DNA of 11,599 bases, taken from Chalciporus piperatus (taxonomy: Eukaryota > Basidiomycota > Agaricomycetes > Boletales > Boletaceae). Every line of letters starts with the position of its first letter. The stretch's first letter is position 1. The position numbers were made by a program, and so were the translations under genes. Of the stretch, positions 9,116-11,599 are shown piece after piece. Where the stretch lies: assembly GCA_038093975.1 (NCBI GenBank), contig JBBPTG010000465.1:1-11599 (forward strand). Direction: 5' to 3'. The notes under the pieces were generated by a model. The model was not told the DNA's origin. It saw nothing but the letters and a program-made list of their open reading frames with translations, and did no database searches.

Positions 9116-10116
9116 GATTACTGGGTGACCAGAGTACTGAGTGACTGGACTATTGGGCAACTAGGTTACTGGATGACTAGGTAACTGGACTACTGAGTAA
9201 TTGAATGACTGGACTGACTGAATGACTGGGTGATTGGGTTGACTGGACTACTAGACTACTGGACCACTGGACTACTGAATGACTGGATAACTGGAATATT
9301 GGATCACTGGATGACCGAGTGACTGGTGTGACTGAAGTGACTGTGTGACTGGACTAATGGACTACTGAGTGACTGGATGACTGAATGACTGAATGACTGG
9401 ACTGAGTGGGTGACTGGGCTGACTGGAATACTGACTGACTGAATCACTGGACTAACTAGAGTACTGGAGTACTGATTAACTGGACTGACTGGACTGACTG
9501 GACTGACTGGATTACTGGATGACCGAGTGACTGGTGTGACTGGGTGACTGGTGTGACTGAAGTGACTGGATTACTGGATTGACTGGAGTACTGACTGACT
9601 GGAGTGATTGGAGTACTGGAGCACTAGAGTAATGACTGACTGGAGTACTGGAGCACTAGAGTACTGACTGACTGGACTGACTGGAGTATTGGAGTACTAA
9701 CTGACTGGAGTGACTGGAGTGACTGAGATTACTAGAGCACTGAGTGACTGAATTACTGGGACGACTGAATGACTGGGTAACTGGGCTTTTGGGCTACTGG
9801 GCTACTGAGACTATTGAATTGCCTGGCTGACTGGCACACTGAGTTATTGAGATTACTGAAATGAGTGGATGACTGGACCACTCAGTCACTAGGCTACTGA
9901 GATGACTAAGATAACTGGATAACTGGATAACTGGGCTACTGCAGTAACTGGAATAACTGGAATAACTGGACAACTTGATAACTGGGCTTCTGAGACAGCT
10001 GAGATGACTACAGCACTGAAGCACTTGGCTACTGAATGACTGAGATTACTGAAATAACTGGAGCACAGGGCCACTGGGCCACTGAATGTGATAGAATGTC
10101 TGGATGTACTGAATTG
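9116..10116 (-). repeat. Subterminal ACTG-unit array, right arm
   Basis: About 1 kb of the same short units on the opposite strand (ACTGG, GACTGGA, TGACTG on plus), making the arm an inverted partner of 6298-7065. The two arms are collinear in places: 9514-9593 is an 80-bp reverse-complement match to 6586-6665. This arm is about 230 bp longer, apparently from extra repeat blocks (for example GGAGTACTGGAGCACTAGAG occurring twice near 9610-9660). Apparent open frames here, full of Ser/Tyr or Ser/Val, are translations of the repeat and not genes. Confidence 0.92.
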
Positions 10117-10199
10117 ACTGGACCACTGGGCTACTGGACGACTGATTTAACTGATCCAGTCAATCCAGTAACTTCAGACTTTTTGCAGTGTTGCTGATG
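10117..10199 (-). repeat. Terminal inverted repeat, right (83 bp, perfect)
   Basis: Reverse complement of 6215-6297. Its outer end reads TTTTTGCAGTGTTGCTGATG on plus and abuts the TT duplication at 10200-10201. Confidence 0.93.
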
Positions 10200-10201
10200 T
10201 T
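10200..10201. repeat. Target-site duplication, right copy (TT)
   Basis: Partner of the TT at 6213-6214, directly outside the right terminal inverted repeat. The target is TT/AA rather than TA, which argues against a Tc1/mariner-type insertion. Confidence 0.75.
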
Positions 10202-11599
10202 CCTCGTAATAACGCCTTCATGAGCTGCTATGCCAAAAAGGGTGTTGAGAATGGTGTTGATCATAAAGTGAAAGAACTTGGCTGCTGCATATGGATCGCG
10301 AGCTATACGAATCGAACGATCATGTGAATCTGGGCCTGAGGATCGCGAGAAGCGATCAAGATCGATCTCTGCTCCAGTAAACACTTGCGCAATTGGATTG
10401 TGCGTGTCACTAGGATTGATTGTGATCCATAATGACGGAGGGTTTTTCTTGATAACCATTCCCCACACAAGCGACCTGATCTTCGTACGAGATTCATCCG
10501 TACCCATGACATGTGACCGCACGGCAGAGACGTGGCGCTTGAGAGAACGTACTGTCGGATTGGAATGTGTAACATGTTGAGCTTCTTCCTTGCTCGCCGC
10601 CCATAGATCAGTTGCTGTAAGATGACGAAAAGCTTCGTAGTTCTGCAGGAAATCTCTTTTCTTCACCTGCATCACCGCTGATCGACAGACTTGACGTTTT
10701 TGAATAACTCCAAACACTTGGAACACGAACTGCAAATCCGTACGAAAGCGACGGTCCGCGTATTTGAGAGCCCACTTTGCGTGAGCTTCGTACGATAATT
10801 TCATCGGCCGGTATACTTCGAATCCCCCCATTCCATATGGAAAAAGCCAAGGAAAGGCGCCCAACAAATGATTCGGATTTTCGGGAGTTCCGATAGACAA
10901 CGCAGTATCTTCATCCCGACGGGGATACTCAGAAACGAACGATCCTCCTCTCCTAACAGCGTAATTCTCCTCGGTGCCACTCGTTCTTGCTGTATTAATG
11001 AAAGCTTGCGAAAGCATTGCTTCATCATCCATTTCGCTGATGCTAGGATCAAGAACGCCATAGGATTGGATAGGAATAGTAGCAGGATAATCATCTGAGG
11101 CCGAATCTATTCATATTTGAGTTAGCATACATATCAGATGTTCTCACCTCAATACTAATACATACCATTCATATCCACTTCATCATTGATGTACCCATCA
11201 TGTTCCTCGTCTAACGCAGATACTTCTTCTGATACATGTATGATCGAAGACAGTTCGGGAGGAACACCGTACTCGGGTAACAAATTGAGGTTCTCCTCTG
11301 AAATAGCTATATCTGCGTAAAGGGGATTTTCCCTCACGAGAAACAGCAATGCGTTTCGAACGTGGTTACGACTGACTGTAAGAATTGAAGGTAGACCTCG
11401 CTGTGGAACATTCTTCGGCCCAACGATCGTGATCCCAATAACAGCTGCGAGAAGTGTTGGAGAAGGTGGAAGATAATGACCCTCTACCATTGAGACAATA
11501 TCTTGCGTATTGAGACGATATGTAGACACGTTACCGCGAAGACCACTGTTCAACGTTTCATCATTCCAATAACTTCCTCCTCTCTGTCTTGGATATAAC
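10200..11599 (-). CDS. Helitron Rep/helicase, 5' portion (DUF6570-like and Helitron_like_N)
   Basis: Upstream half of the same gene, open at the right edge, so the true start is outside the window. Exon 11166-11599 encodes a region like DUF6570 of fungal Helitrons (LRGNVSTYRLNTQDIVSMVEG and VPPELSSIIHVSEE are visible). Intron 11107-11165 (59 nt) has GTATGT, a TGCTAAC branch site and AATAG. The next exon, 11106 down to 10200, carries the first part of Helitron_like_N: HLLGAFPWLFPYGMGGFE, RDFLQNYEAF, GMVIKKNPPSLWITINPSD, and the end AAKFFHFMINTILNTLFG. Coding is cut at 10200 by the nested element. Reading straight on into the insertion adds about 13 foreign codons (ending SLKLLD) and then stops at about 10160. 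If transcribed alone, this half would lack the HUH motif, the tyrosines and the helicase. Confidence 0.9.

Larger units (their letters stand above)
6215..10199. mobile_element. Nested foldback-type transposon with captured gene fragments, 3,985 bp
   Basis: Bounded by perfect 83-bp inverted repeats beginning CATCAGCAACACTGCAAAAA. Each arm continues inward as a long array of CAGT (left) or ACTG (right) units, then as a diverged inverted repeat with AT-rich stretches and a decayed coding end. The central part (about 7430-8740) holds host-like gene fragments. No transposase motif is recognisable in any frame, so it is probably non-autonomous and moved by an enzyme made elsewhere. It sits inside the Rep domain of a Helitron. 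The architecture recalls Foldback/Galileo elements of insects (long inverted arms of short tandem repeats) and Pack-type gene-capturing elements. The 2-bp duplication fits neither Galileo (7 bp) nor FB (9 bp), and the CATCAG terminus is not the CACTA of EnSpm. Superfamily is left open. Confidence 0.9.
2408..11599 (-). mobile_element. Helitron, autonomous type, 5' end outside the window
   Basis: A rolling-circle transposon on the minus strand. It is recognised by a single gene with a Rep/HUH nuclease part followed by a PIF1-type helicase, the hallmark of Helitrons, and by a candidate 3' end (palindrome plus CTAG) 95-127 bp after the stop codon. The 5' terminus (expected to begin TC) lies past the right edge. 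The coding region is open across five spliced introns, so the copy was probably functional, or nearly so, until a 3,985-bp element inserted at 6215-10199. Boundary confidence is lower than identity confidence. Confidence 0.88.

Noticed and set aside
9794..10074. Minus-strand open frames rich in Ser/Tyr/Val
   Set aside because: They are translations of the ACTG-unit array, low complexity and lacking any domain.
6224..10190. Element ends placed at CACTG...CAGTG (CACTA-like)
   Set aside because: The bases outside (CATCAGCAA / TTGCTGATG) are themselves inverted repeats, no duplication is found there, and removal at those points puts a stop in the Rep frame; ends at 6215 and 10199 restore the frame.

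Overview
The window looks like nuclear DNA of a filamentous fungus, most likely a basidiomycete (Agaricomycotina). Genes are cut by many short introns (about 50-80 nt) with GT...AG ends and CTAAC-like branch points. The host gene at the left edge is a fungal DUF3445-type (HODM alpha-subunit-like) gene, and the transposon protein resembles fungal Helitron Rep/helicases. The species is inferred from style only.

Layout. (1) Positions 1-1852, minus strand: the 5' part of a DUF3445-family gene with an N-terminal membrane segment. At least six introns can be placed from conserved protein segments. It carries one in-frame TGA and one frameshift, so it may be a pseudogene. (2) 1853-2407: upstream region of that gene, with a TATA-like box and no other gene seen. 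(3) About 2408 to beyond 11599, minus strand: a Helitron. Its candidate 3' end is a 16-nt palindrome followed by CTAG. Its single large gene encodes a DUF6570-like region, a Rep (HUH) endonuclease and a PIF1-type helicase. Joining six exons across five introns leaves about 1,594 codons open, running off the right edge. (4) 6215-10199: a second element of 3,985 bp inserted in the Rep exon of the Helitron.

The nested element is the unusual part. It has perfect 83-bp terminal inverted repeats and is flanked by a 2-bp TT duplication. Removing it with one TT copy restores the Rep reading frame exactly. Inside the termini each arm holds roughly 0.8-1.0 kb of short (about 8-10 bp) units built on CAGT in the left arm and ACTG in the right, so most of the element can fold back on itself. 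The arms continue inward as a diverged inverted repeat that includes two decayed copies of the same unknown coding end. The 1.3-kb centre holds fragments of at least two host-like genes: ribosomal protein L4 (uL4) on plus, and a small protein with a C-terminal membrane segment on minus. No transposase is visible inside it. It resembles a non-autonomous, gene-capturing foldback transposon that I cannot assign to a known family.

The history therefore reads as follows: a Helitron landed about 0.55 kb upstream of the DUF3445 gene, and the foldback element then jumped into the Helitron's Rep domain, splitting an otherwise open coding region.
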